From NCBI GenBank assembly GCA_031283565.1, contig JAITBM010000096.1:1-6138 (forward strand): 6,138 bases of DNA. The letters run 5' to 3'. Made by a program: the position numbers and the translations under genes. This document shows positions 5,084-6,138 of the stretch, in pieces (position 1 is the stretch's first letter; each line of letters begins with the position of its first letter). A model generated the notes under the pieces. It was not told the DNA's origin and made no database searches. It saw only the letters and a list, made by a program, of their open reading frames with translations. Source of the DNA: Rickettsiales bacterium. Its GTDB lineage: Bacteria > Pseudomonadota > Alphaproteobacteria > Rs-D84.

Positions 5084-5902
5084 ATGGGATTTTTTTCTTT
5101 CTTTTCAAAGAACAGGCTGGCGCCGGCGGAAGAAAGCGCATTATTTGAAGCCATGATCGCCGCCGATGTCGGACCCGGCGCCGCGGAGCAAATCGTAAAA
5201 GAAATCAAATCATCCGCAAACGCGCGGGAAAAATTGCGCGAGATCCTGCTATCCCATGCGCAAAAATTGGCTCCGCCGCAAAACGTTGAAATTCCGAAAT
5301 CCGTCCTTGTCGCCGGGGTGAACGGGGCCGGAAAAACAACTACCATCGGAAAGCTCGCAGCCAAGTGGTCCGCCGCCGGACGCAAGGTGGTGATCGGCGC
5401 ATGCGACACTTTCCGCGCCGCTGCAAACGAGCAGCTTGACATTTGGGCCGGACGAGCCGGGGCCGAAGTCCTGCACGGAGCCGAGCCGGGGGCGATCGCA
5501 TATAAAGCCATAGAGCGCGGCAAAGAAACGGGCGCGACGGTGATTCTGGATACGGCCGGACGGCTCGGCAACCGCGGGGACTTGATGGCCGAGCTGTCGA
5601 AAATCGCCAGGGTCGTCAAAAAAGCCGACCCTGGCGCGCCGCACGAATCATGGCTGGTGCTGGATGGAACGGGAGGCCAAAACGCCCTTGCGCAAATAGA
5701 GCAATTCGGACGGGCCGCCCCCATTACCGGACTTGTCGTAACGAAAATGGACGGCACCAGCAAAGGCGGATTTCTTATCGGCTATGCGGCATCGGGCAAA
5801 TCCCCCCTGCCCGCGCTATATGTAGGCAGCGGCGAGAAGGCCGAGGACCTGCATCCGTTTTCCCCCGCTGAATACGTCGATTCGATTTGCGGGGGAATTT
5901 AG
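5084..5902 (+). CDS. ftsY: FtsY, signal recognition particle receptor (minimal NG form)
   Basis: FtsY is the membrane-associated GTPase that docks SRP-ribosome complexes for cotranslational insertion. The protein has 272 residues. The N domain (about 15-62) contains LFEAMIAADVG. The G domain has the P-loop GVNGAGKTTT (78-87), DTFRAAA (108-114), DTAGR (156-160), TKMDGTSKGG (220-229) and GSGEKAEDL (248-256). The acidic A domain of E. coli FtsY is absent, and so is the first N-domain helix with its KTR-type motif. Only MGFFSFFSKNRL precedes the conserved N domain, and its phenylalanines could aid membrane contact. GGGG (5074-5077) lies six bases before the ATG. Ffh is excluded by the lack of an M domain and by the FtsY-type end. 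It probably shares a transcript with the PpiD-like gene. Confidence 0.92.
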   Translation: MGFFSFFSKNRLAPAEESALFEAMIAADVGPGAAEQIVKEIKSSANAREKLREILLSHAQKLAPPQNVEIPKSVLVAGVNGAGKTTTIGKLAAKWSAAGRKVVIGACDTFRAAANEQLDIWAGRAGAEVLHGAEPGAIAYKAIERGKETGATVILDTAGRLGNRGDLMAELSKIARVVKKADPGAPHESWLVLDGTGGQNALAQIEQFGRAAPITGLVVTKMDGTSKGGFLIGYAASGKSPLPALYVGSGEKAEDLHPFSPAEYVDSICGGI

Positions 5903-5909
5903 AACATTC

Positions 5910-5938
5910 TTGACATGCATGGCCGGCCATGCCATAAT
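5910..5938 (+). promoter_or_regulatory. Strong promoter of rpsU with palindromic spacer
   Basis: TTGACA (5910-5915) is a perfect -35 box. After exactly 17 bases CATAAT (5933-5938) matches five of six bases of the -10 box. Transcription should begin near 5945, giving a leader of about 20 bases before rpsU. The -35 starts eight bases after the ftsY stop. This suits a highly expressed ribosomal protein gene. Confidence 0.75.
5917..5932. promoter_or_regulatory. 16-bp perfect palindrome inside the rpsU promoter, possible operator
   Basis: GCATGGCC followed by its exact complement GGCCATGC fills the spacer between the -35 and -10 boxes. A dimeric repressor or a MerR-type activator binding there would control the promoter directly. 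As RNA it could form a 6-bp stem with a CCGG loop at the end of ftsY, but no T-run follows, so it is not a standard terminator. Confidence 0.5.
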
Positions 5939-5949
5939 GAGCCCGATAA

Positions 5950-5955
5950 AGGTGG
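5950..5955 (+). promoter_or_regulatory. Ribosome binding site of rpsU
   Basis: AGGTGG lies nine bases before the ATG at 5965-5967, within the longer AAAGGTGGTG. It is the best Shine-Dalgarno match on the plus strand and fixes the rpsU start. Confidence 0.6.
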
Positions 5956-5964
5956 TGAACGCAC

Positions 5965-6138
5965 ATGGTTAAGATTTTAGTCCGCGACAATAATGTCGAG
6001 CAGGCTTTGCGGGTTGCCAAGCGCAAATCCCAAAAAGAAGGCCTATATCGCGAGATGAAGGAACGCACGCGATATACCAAGCCCACGACACGCCGGAAAA
6101 TGCAAAAGGAAGAGGCGGTGCGCAACGAGAAGCGACGC
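5965..6138 (+). CDS. rpsU: Small ribosomal subunit protein bS21 (partial, right edge)
   Basis: bS21 is a small basic protein of the 30S subunit that sits near the anti-Shine-Dalgarno end of 16S rRNA and aids initiation. Fifty-eight codons are visible and the frame is open at the window edge; full-length proteins have about 65-75 residues. The family order is clear: VKILVRDNNVEQALRVAKRK at the start, then EGLYREMKERTRYTKPTTRR, then a Lys/Arg/Glu-rich C-terminal helix. It has its own promoter and ribosome binding site and so is probably transcribed apart from ftsY, although read-through is possible because no terminator separates them. Confidence 0.93.
   Translation, partial: MVKILVRDNNVEQALRVAKRKSQKEGLYREMKERTRYTKPTTRRKMQKEEAVRNEKRR

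Noticed and set aside
1..6138. CRISPR arrays, tRNA or rRNA genes, insertion sequences, integrase or toxin-antitoxin genes
   Set aside because: No regularly spaced repeats, cloverleaf arms, transposase motifs or paired terminal inverted repeats were seen on either strand.

Overview
The window looks like chromosomal core DNA from an alphaproteobacterium. The evidence is the mix of recognisable housekeeping genes: a Tol-Pal motor set with the short, TonB-like TolA C-terminus seen in this class, a divergent tpiA / PpiD-like pair, an FtsY reduced to its GTPase core, bS21, and a TTAA-N7-TTAA motif of the CtrA type near the left end. Coding DNA is GC-rich with strongly biased third positions, which produces long meaningless antisense frames. 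The left-hand ~400 bases are visibly more AT-rich. Several proteins (TolQ, TolA, PpiD-like, FtsY) are shorter than their family norm, which suggests a compact genome; that is inference, and I cannot name a genus.

Layout. Bases 1-116 may hold the end of a plus-strand gene with a weak DnaA domain IV-like tail. Bases 117-448 have no convincing gene. They do carry a CtrA-like box, a possible promoter, a good plus-strand intrinsic terminator (337-372) and a hairpin that may end the minus-strand operon. From 3582 down to 449 the minus strand carries one tight operon: tpiA, grpE, ybgC, tolQ, tolR, tolA. Spacings run from a 14-base overlap to 15 bases, and a single promoter is visible upstream of tpiA (3626-3654). 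From 3656 rightwards the plus strand carries a PpiD-like envelope chaperone and ftsY, 12 bases apart. rpsU follows with its own near-consensus promoter and runs off the right edge.

How the genes work together. The minus operon joins glycolysis (TpiA) and the DnaK cochaperone GrpE to the inner-membrane part of the Tol-Pal envelope-constriction machine. YbgC is a thioesterase commonly linked to it, TolQ/TolR are the proton-driven motor and TolA the force-transmitting arm. tolB and pal, which usually follow tolA, are not in the visible DNA. The plus operon is about protein export: FtsY receives ribosome-SRP complexes at the membrane and the PpiD-like protein is predicted to assist folding of emerging envelope proteins.

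I found no clear undescribed multi-gene system. The observations most worth checking are the 16-bp perfect palindrome filling the spacer of the rpsU promoter, the CtrA-like site plus orphan terminator (candidate small RNA) at the left end, and the unusually compact TolQ and TolA.
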